Positions 17,272 to 25,010 of a stretch of 43,048 nucleotides of DNA are shown here, piece after piece. The notes under the pieces are model-generated. The model had not been told where the DNA came from. It worked only from the letters and a program-made list of their open reading frames with translations, and did no database searches. This DNA is from a bacterium. GTDB taxonomy: Bacteria > Patescibacteriota > Patescibacteriia > Patescibacteriales > XYC2-FULL-47-12. A program made the translations under genes and the position numbers. The stretch lies in assembly GCA_030698385.1 (NCBI GenBank), contig JAUYLZ010000019.1, positions 1 to 43,048 of the forward strand, given 5' to 3'. Position 1 is the first letter of the stretch. Every line of letters begins with the position of its first letter.

Positions 17272-18852
17272 TTATTTTTTGATATAATCAAGCGCAACTT
17301 GTTTTAATTTTTTGCGCTTTTCACGCAGCTTCTGCGTCATTGCAATGCCGGTTCTGTTTGGCTCCAAATCCTGACAAAAAGCCGGTCCGAGCAATCCTCG
17401 GATAGCCAATGAATTGGCCTTGCCTCCTTGAATTGCTGAACATTGCGCTAAGTTAGACGGATCGTAATCAGGATCAATATATGGTTGTCCCGGATTAGTC
17501 AACCCGTCATACAAAACTTTGTGTCTCTCCTCAAAGTTGTCAGGCGGACTTTCATCCGAGCAACCAATGGTGTAAAAACCAGTTTCAGGATTAAAAAACC
17601 AGTTAATCATACCCGGGATAGATTGCTTCATTGAATCGTCAAGACATACCTTCATGGTCTCCACCACATCGGTGCGCTCACCAGGTGTCCCATTATGGAA
17701 GCAGCAAGCTTTGTATGCGGCTTCCAAATCACGGCGCGTGCCGACAAAACAGCTGCCGCCGCCGTAGATTGTTCGATTTTTATTTAACGAATACTGACGG
17801 CGAATTTTTTCAATGTCTTGCACGCCCTTTGGCTTCAGACCGTCTTCAAAGACAATATGCATTTCTTCACCAAAATCTTGTAAAACAGTAAGATTGCTCA
17901 TACCTTGTTTCAAAACATCGCCGCTATCCGGACGAATAGCAAAAGGCATCTTGTGTCCTTCCGCGCGCAATTCCAGCAACTGCTGAAAGCCGTGTTCATG
18001 GCTATTGATGTCCAGTAACACCGTTGCGTATTTACCCAATGGGCTATTCAGCAGATTACGCAGTGATTCTTTGAAATCTGTCTCCTGCTGATAGAAGCAA
18101 TGTCCGGTGGTACCGGTTGACTTAAACGGCGCGCCGTTGATAAAAGCCGCCAAGTCATTGGAGGTTGAGATAATCCCCCCGCCAACTAGCATGGCGAGCA
18201 GAAGATCCGGACCGGTTTCTTTGTTCTGTAAGGCGCGGAAGCCAACTTCAATAAACCGCCATGGATCGCCAAGCACTTCGGCGAACTGCGCCGCAACGGT
18301 TGCCGCGTAACTCAAGTGGCCGATTTGAATATACATCGGTTCATTTACCCAGACGGCCGATTTTTCGCCGTACACTTGCGCGACCGGAAACGGCACGCCG
18401 GTAAAAACAGCTCCCTCTCCCGGATATGTCACAACAATAGGCAAATAACCATCGTAGTCGTCTACGACATGGAACCAGTAGTCTTTATTGAACTGCCGCG
18501 AAAAATTGTTGTGCTTGCCAGAAAAAAAGTCAGCGGTAAGCTCAACTTCTTCGCAAGTTATTTGATGAGTGAGAAATTCCAACCACTTCCAGTAGCCGCT
18601 GGCGACCGTAAAGCCGCCAATCTGCTTGCGGATCAGGACGTGCTGACCAGCATACTTTTTGCCCGGCAGACAGGCCATGAAATGCTCATAGTTGTCGGAC
18701 TGTATGACTGGAATATTAAATGCTATCCTCTGGCGTAAGTCGAGATCTAACTCCATAAACTCTGCATAAGTCGTGGGAAACAATAGGTCTTCACTCTGCA
18801 ATATCATATTACTCCGTGTGGCAACCTTTCTCGCTAAGTCAAGGTAGTTCAT
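17272..18852 (-). CDS. pncB: Nicotinate phosphoribosyltransferase (NAPRT/NAMPT family)
   Basis: It transfers the phosphoribosyl group of PRPP to the pyridine base to make the mononucleotide. Family motifs visible are GTTGHCFYQQE with the catalytic His, AIRPDSGD in the phosphate/PRPP region, and EDGLKP...YGGGS. The length (526 after choosing the ATG at 18852, 9 bases from AGGAG) is in the family range. PncA, NadD and glutamine-dependent NadE next door imply nicotinate as substrate; nicotinamide cannot be excluded from sequence alone. A CGCC-GTCT/AGAC-GGCG hairpin sits just before its ribosome binding site. Confidence 0.92.
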   Translation of the reverse strand: MNYLDLARKVATRSNMILQSEDLLFPTTYAEFMELDLDLRQRIAFNIPVIQSDNYEHFMACLPGKKYAGQHVLIRKQIGGFTVASGYWKWLEFLTHQITCEEVELTADFFSGKHNNFSRQFNKDYWFHVVDDYDGYLPIVVTYPGEGAVFTGVPFPVAQVYGEKSAVWVNEPMYIQIGHLSYAATVAAQFAEVLGDPWRFIEVGFRALQNKETGPDLLLAMLVGGGIISTSNDLAAFINGAPFKSTGTTGHCFYQQETDFKESLRNLLNSPLGKYATVLLDINSHEHGFQQLLELRAEGHKMPFAIRPDSGDVLKQGMSNLTVLQDFGEEMHIVFEDGLKPKGVQDIEKIRRQYSLNKNRTIYGGGSCFVGTRRDLEAAYKACCFHNGTPGERTDVVETMKVCLDDSMKQSIPGMINWFFNPETGFYTIGCSDESPPDNFEERHKVLYDGLTNPGQPYIDPDYDPSNLAQCSAIQGGKANSLAIRGLLGPAFCQDLEPNRTGIAMTQKLREKRKKLKQVALDYIKK

Positions 18853-18933
18853 TCTTTTTTCTCCTTCTTGTCTCGCCAAAGTCTTTAGACGAAGGCGGAT
18901 TTTTTAGTTTCAGCTTTTTTATAATTCAACCAA

Positions 18934-19653
18934 TCAATACTGTTCCAACGCAACTTTCACTGTGGCAAAACCTACCTTAACTAAAAATAGCGCTAGGGCA
19001 GCCAACGTCTTGCCATCTTGAATGTCTCCGCAAGCAATGGCACCAAGCAAATCATCAGCGGAAAATAACTCGAGATGAATGCTTTCGTTTTCTGCCGCCA
19101 CACCGTGCGTTTTTGCCAAAATCTTGGCAATCTGCGCGGTAGTCAACATTACATCACCAAAGTAACCATATATTCTTTCATTACACCCACCACAAGACGG
19201 ATGCCATGATCCCAGTAGTTTTAACTGTTCAGCAAAAATTTTCAGAGAGCTTTCCTCGGTTATCTCTCGCAGAATCTGTTCCAGTGAATCACCGGCTTTA
19301 TCAAGCGTGCCAGCAATAATCTCTGTATAACTACTTTCACCAACGGCAATACGCGACTGTTTGGCCATGAGAAAATGCTTCTGACCAGTTTCAGAGTTAG
19401 TGATACGCAGAAGCGTTGCTACCGAATCAAAACGGACAAAGACGAGCTTGCTAAAATTTTCGCCTTTCTTTTTGACACTCAGGAGCAAAAACTTTATCTG
19501 GCCGTCAACTTCTAAGTAATACTCAATAATGACCAAATCAACATCTTTTTGAATAGAAATAAAATGTTGATACAACTTGGAGTCAACAACTTTTTCCAAA
19601 TCCTCACAAGTCATTATGCTTTTTTCATTCAAAACAACACAAAGCTCATTCAT
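18934..19653 (-). CDS. Nudix hydrolase, probably ADP-ribose/NDP-sugar type
   Basis: The C-terminal 140 residues carry a Nudix domain: EIIAGTLDKAGDSLEQIL then REITEESS, i.e. the REUxEE part of the Nudix box with the last Gly replaced by Ser and the upstream Glu unclear. The following WHPSCGGCNERIYGYFGDV resembles ADP-ribose/UDP-sugar pyrophosphatases (SPGxxNExxxxY). The N-terminal 100 residues form a separate beta-rich part. In this context a role in cleaving ADP-ribose or NAD derivatives is likely. The start at 19653 is set by AAGGAGAAGG; a strong hairpin (19673-19700) abuts it. Confidence 0.85.
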   Translation of the reverse strand: MNELCVVLNEKSIMTCEDLEKVVDSKLYQHFISIQKDVDLVIIEYYLEVDGQIKFLLLSVKKKGENFSKLVFVRFDSVATLLRITNSETGQKHFLMAKQSRIAVGESSYTEIIAGTLDKAGDSLEQILREITEESSLKIFAEQLKLLGSWHPSCGGCNERIYGYFGDVMLTTAQIAKILAKTHGVAAENESIHLELFSADDLLGAIACGDIQDGKTLAALALFLVKVGFATVKVALEQY

Positions 19654-19672
19654 GTTTCCTTCTCCTTTTTTA

Positions 19673-19700
19673 CCCCGTCCTTGATGCAATCAAGGCGGGG
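19673..19700 (-). repeat. Hairpin directly upstream of the Nudix gene ribosome binding site
   Basis: CCCCGCCTTGAT-TGC-ATCAAGGACGGGG on the minus strand ends about 5 bases before AAGGAG. It has no T-tract, so it may be an mRNA stabiliser or translation control element. Confidence 0.6.
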
Positions 19701-19737
19701 TTCTTGGTTTTATTTTTTTATAAAGATCGCACGCCTC

Positions 19738-19790
19738 AATCCCGAATCCCGTCCCGAAGACTCGGGATTCGGGATGGAATTCAGACGAGA
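19738..19790. repeat. Palindromic CCCGAAT/ATTCGGG repeat, copy 1
   Basis: Nested inverted repeat built from AATCCCG, TCCCGAAGACTCGGGA and GGAATTCAGACGAG. It shares most of its sequence with the longer element at 21600-21672. Confidence 0.75.
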
Positions 19791-19830
19791 AAGCTATTAT
19801 CAAAATTATTTTTTAATAATAAATTTCTGA

Positions 19831-19876
19831 AAAGTCTGGCAGCTGGAACAAATCGTTCCAACCACCAGACTTTTTT
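19831..19876 (-). terminator. Terminator-like hairpin after the ADP-ribosylglycohydrolase gene
   Basis: AGTCTGG...CCAGACT with inner TGGAAC/GTTCCA pairing. T-tracts flank both sides, so it can act bidirectionally. Confidence 0.7.
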
Positions 19877-19884
19877 AAAAGAGC
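19877..19884 (-). promoter_or_regulatory. boxA-like element overlapping the draG-type gene stop
   Basis: Minus strand TAGCTCTTTTAAAA; the GCTCTTTT core begins at the last base of the stop codon and precedes the terminator-like hairpin. Confidence 0.35.
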
Positions 19885-20939
19885 TATTTTTCTTTTAAAG
19901 ATAATTCATGCAACTCCCGGCCAATCTTGGGAGCCACATAGAACTCCGGCCGAAACGTCCGCCACTCCTCCGGAATGCCGTCCAGTCCGACATTGGCGCC
20001 AATCATCGCCCCGGCCATTGATGCCGTCGTATCGGTATCGCCGCCGGCATTCACCGCTTCCAGCACCCCCGCCCGAAAATCTCTGGGATGCCGCAGAAAA
20101 ACGGCAATGGCGAACGGTACCGACTCCAGACAGAAACAGCCGGTACCGATTTTTTCAATCAGAGTTTCAATATCTGCTAACAAATATTCAGCCGGATTTT
20201 TCAAAAACTTTTTTAACCATTTCGTCATGGTTAGATCAAACTGACTATCAACTTTTAATATTGTTTTTTCGAAGTATTTGATATTGTCATAAATAGACTG
20301 TAGCAAACCAATACTACTATCATGGTTTGAAACCGGCTGATTGATGACATATCTGATAATTAATGCTACTGCCGCGGCTGTTGAAGACGCGCGCGGATCA
20401 TAGTGTGTCAATCTGCCAAGCTCTAATACATCAAGTAATAGAGGCAGTTCCGTTATTTGGTAAGAAGAGTGAAATAATGCCAGCGGCGCTATTTTCATCG
20501 CTACACCGTTACCAGCGCCGCGATTGTGGCCGTAATCTCCGGCCAAATCTTCCGGATGGCGGCCTTCTTTACCTTTAGTAAGCTGATAAATTTTTACCTC
20601 TTCAATCGCCTGCTTGGTCGTGCCGCCCCAGCCGACAATGGATCTTGCCATGGCAATTATATGCTCATTGGCAATATCAACGATGTCAAATTGCCTCATC
20701 TGACAAAGGGACCTTGCCAATATCTGGGTCAACTGCCAGTCGTCGGTTGAATCACCGGCTTCTAACCGCGTCATATCTTTAATTCTGGTCTGAATCGGAT
20801 CGACAAATCCGCTGATGCCCTCGCCATTCGTGGCCGCCAAAATTTCTGCCCGAGACATACTCTCAACCGGCATACCCATGGCATCGCCGATTTGCGCGCC
20901 GGACAAACACCCTTGAAATAATTTAACTTTGTTCGCCAT
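19884..20939 (-). CDS. ADP-ribosylglycohydrolase (DraG family)
   Basis: It hydrolyses ADP-ribose from modified proteins, nucleic acids or small molecules. The diagnostic binuclear metal motifs are present: DSTDDWQLT near residue 63 and GGDTDTTASMAGAMIGA near residue 285. GCLSGAQIGDAMGMPVE at the N-terminus and GRGAGNGVAMKIAPLAL also fit. The length of 351 is normal. It starts 9 bases after the nadD stop, with its ribosome binding site inside the end of nadD, so the two are translationally linked. No ADP-ribosyltransferase is visible in the window, so the enzyme may act on ADP-ribose conjugates imported or made elsewhere. Confidence 0.93.
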   Translation of the reverse strand: MANKVKLFQGCLSGAQIGDAMGMPVESMSRAEILAATNGEGISGFVDPIQTRIKDMTRLEAGDSTDDWQLTQILARSLCQMRQFDIVDIANEHIIAMARSIVGWGGTTKQAIEEVKIYQLTKGKEGRHPEDLAGDYGHNRGAGNGVAMKIAPLALFHSSYQITELPLLLDVLELGRLTHYDPRASSTAAAVALIIRYVINQPVSNHDSSIGLLQSIYDNIKYFEKTILKVDSQFDLTMTKWLKKFLKNPAEYLLADIETLIEKIGTGCFCLESVPFAIAVFLRHPRDFRAGVLEAVNAGGDTDTTASMAGAMIGANVGLDGIPEEWRTFRPEFYVAPKIGRELHELSLKEK

Positions 20940-20948
20940 AATCTTTAC

Positions 20949-21551
20949 TCATCCTTTCCAGCTGTATAACTGATTTTTTTTAATGTATGCCGCGACTTCC
21001 GGCGTAACCATCTGTTCAAACGATTCGCCTTTTTTAATGGCATCACGAATGTAAAAACTCCGGCCATTCAAATCCAGCGTTATCAACTGACTATGTGGCG
21101 GCAAGTCTCTGCGGTCAAAATCACTAAAAGATGACGCAATGACAAAGAAATTAACAGCACTCCATATCTCTTCACCATGCGCCCACTGTGTCTGAATTTG
21201 CGATTTGCCAAGCGAACCGCCGGCAACCAAGTCGTAACCAACACAGTGCCAAATCTTCTGGTAAATTCCATATCGCTCCTGTAGTTCCCAGGTGCGAGTA
21301 AATTCTGAATTATTAATATCAGAAAAATCAAAAGTTACGCCTCTGTCAGCCAACTGACCAAACATCAATTTAGCCATGGTTTGGCGGTGGCGTGGTTCAA
21401 TGAAATTAACTGATTTCTTATCCGGACGCATGCCGCAGGGAATGACAGCCACTTGTTTAAATCGCGTTAGCAAATGCTTCACAATTTCTAAGTGGTGCAG
21501 TCCCGACGGATTAAAACTACCGCCGTATAGACAAATTTCTTTGGTGTACAT
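20949..21551 (-). CDS. nadD: Nicotinate (nicotinamide) mononucleotide adenylyltransferase
   Basis: It joins NaMN and ATP to NaAD, the step between PncB and NadE. The nucleotidylyltransferase fold is marked by LYGGSFNPSGLHH at residues 8-20. The usual (H/T)xGH motif reads GLHH: the last His is kept but the first His is Gly. The C-terminal SxTxxR region appears as RSFYIRDAI, keeping the Arg. The central residues resemble NadD/NMNAT (HCVGYDLVAG). The substitutions leave activity likely but unproven. AAGGAG lies 8 bases before the ATG, with a boxA-like element 35 bases further upstream. Confidence 0.85.
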   Translation of the reverse strand: MYTKEICLYGGSFNPSGLHHLEIVKHLLTRFKQVAVIPCGMRPDKKSVNFIEPRHRQTMAKLMFGQLADRGVTFDFSDINNSEFTRTWELQERYGIYQKIWHCVGYDLVAGGSLGKSQIQTQWAHGEEIWSAVNFFVIASSFSDFDRRDLPPHSQLITLDLNGRSFYIRDAIKKGESFEQMVTPEVAAYIKKNQLYSWKG

Positions 21552-21586
21552 GTAATTATCTCCTTTCGGTTTTATAAATATAATGT

Positions 21587-21593
21587 AAAGAAC
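21587..21593 (-). promoter_or_regulatory. boxA-like element upstream of nadD
   Basis: Minus strand AAGTTCTTTACATT, placed directly after the large palindrome and 35 bases before the nadD start. Confidence 0.5.
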
Positions 21594-21599
21594 TTTTTT

Positions 21600-21672
21600 T
21601 CGTCTGAATCCCGAATCCCGTCCCGAAGACTCGGGATTCGGGACGGGATTCGGGACGGGATTCAGACGAGAA
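21600..21672. repeat. Palindromic CCCGAAT/ATTCGGG repeat, copy 2 (long form)
   Basis: Outer arms TTTCGTCTGAATCCCG and CGGGATTCAGACGAGAAA enclose repeats of ATTCGGGACGGG and the centre CCCGAAGACTCGGG. The transcript would fold into a very stable rod. It is an expanded version of the copy at 19738-19790. Confidence 0.8.
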
Positions 21673-21729
21673 ATCTGATTTTAATACCGAGTACTCGGTA
21701 TTAAAAGCAGGTTTCTATAAAAAATTGAC

Positions 21730-21762
21730 GAGGAGAAATCACGGGTTAGGTGATTTCTCCTC
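21730..21762 (-). terminator. Terminator-like hairpin after pncA
   Basis: Perfect 13-bp stem GAGGAGAAATCAC/GTGATTTCTCCTC, followed on the minus strand by GTCAATTTTTT. The delayed T-tract suggests partial termination. Confidence 0.7.
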
Positions 21763-21769
21763 GGATTAG

Positions 21770-21776
21770 AAAGAAC
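21770..21776 (-). promoter_or_regulatory. boxA-like element after pncA
   Basis: Minus strand TTGTTCTTTCTAA, 8 bases after the stop and directly before the hairpin at 21730-21762. Confidence 0.4.
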
Positions 21777-21783
21777 AAAAAAT

Positions 21784-22488
21784 TTAGGCAGTTACTCCTT
21801 CAATGACAATTTCAGATGCTGAGTTCACAATGATGGCACCCGCTGCTTTCATTTGATCAATTGCTTTTTTGGTTGTATCTTCAGCAATACCGCGGCAAGC
21901 GCCAAGATTAAGAATAACGATAAATCCGGCTTCTTGAAGCTGTAAAACCGTTTGGTAAACACAGTAGTCCGTGGCCAAACCGCCGACGATCACAACCGTG
22001 ATGCCGTTAATTTTAAAAAACTCAATTACCCCAGTAGACATCCTGCGTTTTTTGCTTGGATGCAATTTTAAGTCATGGTAGCAAGCTCCGTAAGGGTGTA
22101 TATTAGTTTCAATACCTTTCCAAACAAAATAATCATACTCCGTAATTGAAGGCAACCCTTTAACAAGCTGAAAACCGAATGTTCCGGGCACTCCATGCAG
22201 CCGCCAACGAACATCCAAATCCTCATATCCCTGAATCGGCGTGAATTGCGGCATTTGGTCTGTATCTACCCACAACGAACTCATTGAATGAGCGTCTTTG
22301 GAGCCAACGCGCCAATCTCCTATCTCTGCTTGTTTATTCAGTTCATCAACAATTTCATCACCGCGCGGCACCGGCAATTCTCCCATGCACAACGGGGTAA
22401 AACAGTTTTGGGGGTCAACATCAAAGCTGGCTATTTCACTTTTGTGAAAAATCCTGTCTCCAAGTTCTGCTAATTTGTATGTAACCAT
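21784..22488 (-). CDS. pncA: Nicotinamidase (isochorismatase family)
   Basis: It deaminates nicotinamide to nicotinate, feeding PncB. The Asp-Lys-Cys triad is visible as D25 in DPQNCF, K124 in VWKGIE and C176 in GGLATDYCV. The metal-site residues are in KDAHS (D65, H67) and a following His (H98). The cis-peptide-type GGLATDYC motif is typical. The length of 234 is normal. A strong AGGAGG lies 9 bases before the ATG. It is divergent from the nucleotidyltransferase gene, sharing a 180-bp intergenic region with an inverted repeat. Confidence 0.95.
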   Translation of the reverse strand: MVTYKLAELGDRIFHKSEIASFDVDPQNCFTPLCMGELPVPRGDEIVDELNKQAEIGDWRVGSKDAHSMSSLWVDTDQMPQFTPIQGYEDLDVRWRLHGVPGTFGFQLVKGLPSITEYDYFVWKGIETNIHPYGACYHDLKLHPSKKRRMSTGVIEFFKINGITVVIVGGLATDYCVYQTVLQLQEAGFIVILNLGACRGIAEDTTKKAIDQMKAAGAIIVNSASEIVIEGVTA

Positions 22489-22583
22489 TTCTTACTACCT
22501 CCTGTTATTTTGTTTATTATCACTTTATTTTTATATAAAGGTAATAATTTTTTTATAAAAAGAGCTTAAAAAATTTAAAATTA

Positions 22584-22612
22584 TTGACAAAAAATATAAT
22601 ATAATGTACTAT
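22584..22612 (+). promoter_or_regulatory. Promoter of the nucleotidyltransferase gene
   Basis: TTGACA, 17 bases, TACTAT; the start codon follows about 50 bases after the predicted start site. Confidence 0.8.
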
Positions 22613-22622
22613 AAAACATTAT
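22601..22622. promoter_or_regulatory. Inverted repeat, possible operator in the pncA divergent region
   Basis: ATAATGT-N8-ACATTAT overlaps the -10 of the plus-strand promoter and lies upstream of pncA. Its sequence differs from the GTGTA-N5-TACAC sites near nrtR. Confidence 0.4.
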
Positions 22623-22669
22623 TCGCTTTTTACAATTTATTAAATATCATGCCGGAAAGGAGCTAGTTC

Positions 22670-24508
22670 ATGCTTGCCATAGAAGTAATGCGATCGATTA
22701 CAGATGTACTGTTTGACATGCAAGCCGTCAGCGATGATCAGCCCTTCTGGGCGAAAATCAAAGCCAACACGGCGCTACAGCGGGAAATAAACAGACGAAA
22801 TGACTTATTCAACACCTTAAAAAAAATTTTTGACAGCGTGCCTGTAACCATGGAAATAAAAAAAGCGCTGGAGCTAAAAATAATTACGGCTGAAGTTCTG
22901 ACAGGACTCTACCGGCGTTTAACTGATTTTCTGGAATCTGACCGCAACCATGCTAGTCTGATTCTCTATCTGCCTTTTGAACTGCTTCCTGATGCAGACT
23001 CTGATTCAAACAGTGAATTATCACTAGCTGAAGCAAAGACTTCATTTGTTTCTGCCTGCCGACGGCGCTGGGAGGAGTTACTCGAGGTACATGAGCCGCG
23101 CGCTAACTTCGTGGACGGCGACATCTTTGAGCCGGAAATTAGGCGGGAACAACCGTGCGTCGTCAAAGCCGCGCACCTGATTCCGAAACTGGTGGAGAAA
23201 AATATTATCTCAATCCAAGATATCACTTCTTTGTTGAAAAAAACTGATAATACTGTTTTGCGGAAGAGCATCTTGGAAACACTGCCTGTTCTGGAAGACC
23301 TCGGTTTCATAACTGCTTATGAATCTGAAAAGATGTTTTTGACAGCCGGCGTTACGCAAACACAAGTGACGGCAAAACCTTCTGCCACATACTCTTATTC
23401 CTACCCATCAACGCTCACCATCCTGCGAGACGAACTGCTGCAACGTATCAAACATATTAATGAGCAATACGCCGTGTCTCAGCTAAGTGAAAAACGGATT
23501 AGATGGGAAAAAGAAACGGCAGGCAACAGCGCGCTGGAGGACTTCGCTCAGCAACTGAAATACACGGTTACATCCGGCTTCATAACCTACGATGAACTGA
23601 ATGTATTACTGACTGGCAATGATGTGCTGTGCCGGGGCGGAATTATGGGGCTGGGTTACATTATTGAAAATCTGGCCAAACGAAATTTTTCCGCCGCTCA
23701 AGGCATGGCCGGCTGCTTTAAAGAAACACTACTACAGCTATGGCGCGCTTCTTCAAACACCATCAAAGATGAAATCATCAGCCTGCTTTCACGCTGGCAC
23801 GCGTTAGCCATTGTTACTGAAGACTACCTTTGTAAATTTAAAATAAAGCTGCCAAAACTTGATGAAACCAACCTGCTCACCGAATCTGAATTTTCAGAAA
23901 TTACCGAAATCATTCATCAGATTAGTAACAACGCGGAACTAGGCAAAATGATTTATCCGGTATGTCTGGCTTTTGGTTCACGGCTGAAGGGCTACGCGCG
24001 ACTGAATGCTGATCTCGACATCGCTATTTTTATCAGGCCGGAAACGAACTGGTCTGACCGGCAAACTCTGCTGGACAAACTTGCTCACATTCTCAATGAT
24101 AAAGAAGTGGTTGAATTCTGGCTGGAAGCTAATGGCGATAAACTGAACATTCGCGAAGTACCTCTCGTTTCCAGTACTATCGGCGAACCGGACTGGATTC
24201 ATATTTTGTTCCAGGGCATCTGGTACGGACGAGAATTAAATACTCTGCTTACCAAGCTGCTCCCCTATTATCTGACGGCAAATGAAGCTTTCAGAAAAAA
24301 GTGGTTGGGGCAAATGGAGCTTGACGTCCTGCGGTATCGCCTCATGCACAAAGGCTACCGGCGTTTTTATCCGGAATGCGGCGGTTTAGAAACAGAGCAT
24401 TCGTACTTGCTGAATTCACAAAGCGCCTTCTGGGATTCCGGCTACCGTCGAATTGCCACAAAATTATTTATTAAAAAGATCTTTTTACCTTCCCTTTCGT
24501 CTTTATAA
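22670..24508 (+). CDS. Nucleotidyltransferase-domain protein with long helical N-terminus
   Basis: The C-terminal third contains a polymerase-beta-type nucleotidyltransferase core: FGSRLKGYARLNADLDIAIF (about residues 437-456), i.e. GS plus the DxD metal pair, and a third acidic position probably near LNIREV. Residues 1-420 are almost all helical. Units such as LIPKLVEKNIISIQDITSLL and LPVLEDLGFITAYESEKMF recall HEAT-like repeats. Such a protein could modify RNA, protein or a small molecule with a nucleotide. It is the only plus-strand gene inside the cluster, led by AAGGAG, and its last codons overlap the antisense of hammerhead copy A. Confidence 0.8.
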   Translation: MLAIEVMRSITDVLFDMQAVSDDQPFWAKIKANTALQREINRRNDLFNTLKKIFDSVPVTMEIKKALELKIITAEVLTGLYRRLTDFLESDRNHASLILYLPFELLPDADSDSNSELSLAEAKTSFVSACRRRWEELLEVHEPRANFVDGDIFEPEIRREQPCVVKAAHLIPKLVEKNIISIQDITSLLKKTDNTVLRKSILETLPVLEDLGFITAYESEKMFLTAGVTQTQVTAKPSATYSYSYPSTLTILRDELLQRIKHINEQYAVSQLSEKRIRWEKETAGNSALEDFAQQLKYTVTSGFITYDELNVLLTGNDVLCRGGIMGLGYIIENLAKRNFSAAQGMAGCFKETLLQLWRASSNTIKDEIISLLSRWHALAIVTEDYLCKFKIKLPKLDETNLLTESEFSEITEIIHQISNNAELGKMIYPVCLAFGSRLKGYARLNADLDIAIFIRPETNWSDRQTLLDKLAHILNDKEVVEFWLEANGDKLNIREVPLVSSTIGEPDWIHILFQGIWYGRELNTLLTKLLPYYLTANEAFRKKWLGQMELDVLRYRLMHKGYRRFYPECGGLETEHSYLLNSQSAFWDSGYRRIATKLFIKKIFLPSLSSL

Positions 24509-24542
24509 GACTCATCGGCAGGAATACTCATTCCTGGAGGGA
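24491..24542 (-). ncRNA. Hammerhead ribozyme, copy A (variant core)
   Basis: On the minus strand, stem III is UCCCU/AGGGA, the cleavage triplet is CUC (predicted cut between 24537 and 24536), and stem I is CAGGAAU-GAGU-AUUCCUG. The core reads CCGAUGA, stem II is GUCUU-AUA-AAGAC, and GAAA follows. The only departure from the conserved core is U4 replaced by C (CCGAUGA for CUGAUGA), which is expected to weaken activity. Both ends lie in stem III (type III). A perfect hairpin (24545-24570) precedes it. It overlaps the end of the nucleotidyltransferase gene in antisense. Confidence 0.75.
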
Positions 24543-24544
24543 TA

Positions 24545-24577
24545 CGGGTGGAACATATCAGTTCCACCCGTTTTTTT
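24545..24577 (+). terminator. Terminator of the nucleotidyltransferase gene
   Basis: CGGGTGGAAC-ATATCA-GTTCCACCCG followed by seven Ts. On the minus strand the same hairpin lacks a T-tract and sits just 5' of hammerhead copy A. Confidence 0.9.
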
Positions 24578-24587
24578 AATCACTTTT

Positions 24588-25010
24588 TTACATTTGTTTT
24601 ACCCGAACATCTGCCGGGCGAATTTTGTAACGATACGCGAGCTGCATGAGTTGAATCAGTTGCGGTTTTAACCTGCTATACTCAGGTGGCAGTTTATCCA
24701 AAAACTTAAGATCAGAGGTGCCAAACAGAGCATCCACCAAGCCGGATAAGTACAGCTCTGAGTCACTCTCCGCTATCTTATTCAGGAATCCAACCTTCGC
24801 CGTATCGGTAAAAACACCATTCGGCGCGCAGGCACGCAAGGCGAGAATGTGCGCGGGACTTAACTTATTCCAGTCAATTCTGGAGTTAAAAAACATTCCC
24901 TCGCGCATGTACGCTGCATTGCGCAATGTCCATTGCGCGACTGTACCCACTTCGTCACTCTGGACAATCTCCAGGTAATCCTGGAGAAATGTTTCTTGAC
25001 TGCTAGCCAC
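24588..25010 (-). CDS. Unknown protein sharing the RI(N/D)WNK motif with its upstream neighbour
   Basis: I chose GTG at 25010, which has GGAGG 9 bases upstream and overlaps the end of the preceding gene by 8 bases. An ATG at 25055 in the same frame is the alternative and would add 15 residues. The 140-residue product contains NSRIDWNKLSPAHILALRACAP, matching IGRINWNKVPTEVRQVVYFAVK in the neighbour, so the two share a small helical domain. Function unknown. It is the second gene of the hammerhead-flanked cassette. Confidence 0.7.
   Translation of the reverse strand: MASSQETFLQDYLEIVQSDEVGTVAQWTLRNAAYMREGMFFNSRIDWNKLSPAHILALRACAPNGVFTDTAKVGFLNKIAESDSELYLSGLVDALFGTSDLKFLDKLPPEYSRLKPQLIQLMQLAYRYKIRPADVRVKQM

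Noticed and set aside
19561..20281. Several plus-strand frames of 60-90 codons opposite the DraG-type gene
   Set aside because: They lack ribosome binding sites and lie on the non-coding strand of well-supported genes.
21594..21675. Possible third hammerhead: the palindrome ends in GACGAAA next to a boxA, as in copy B
   Set aside because: There is no CUGAUGA core or NUH cleavage triplet; the GACGAAA is simply the end of a long perfect palindrome.
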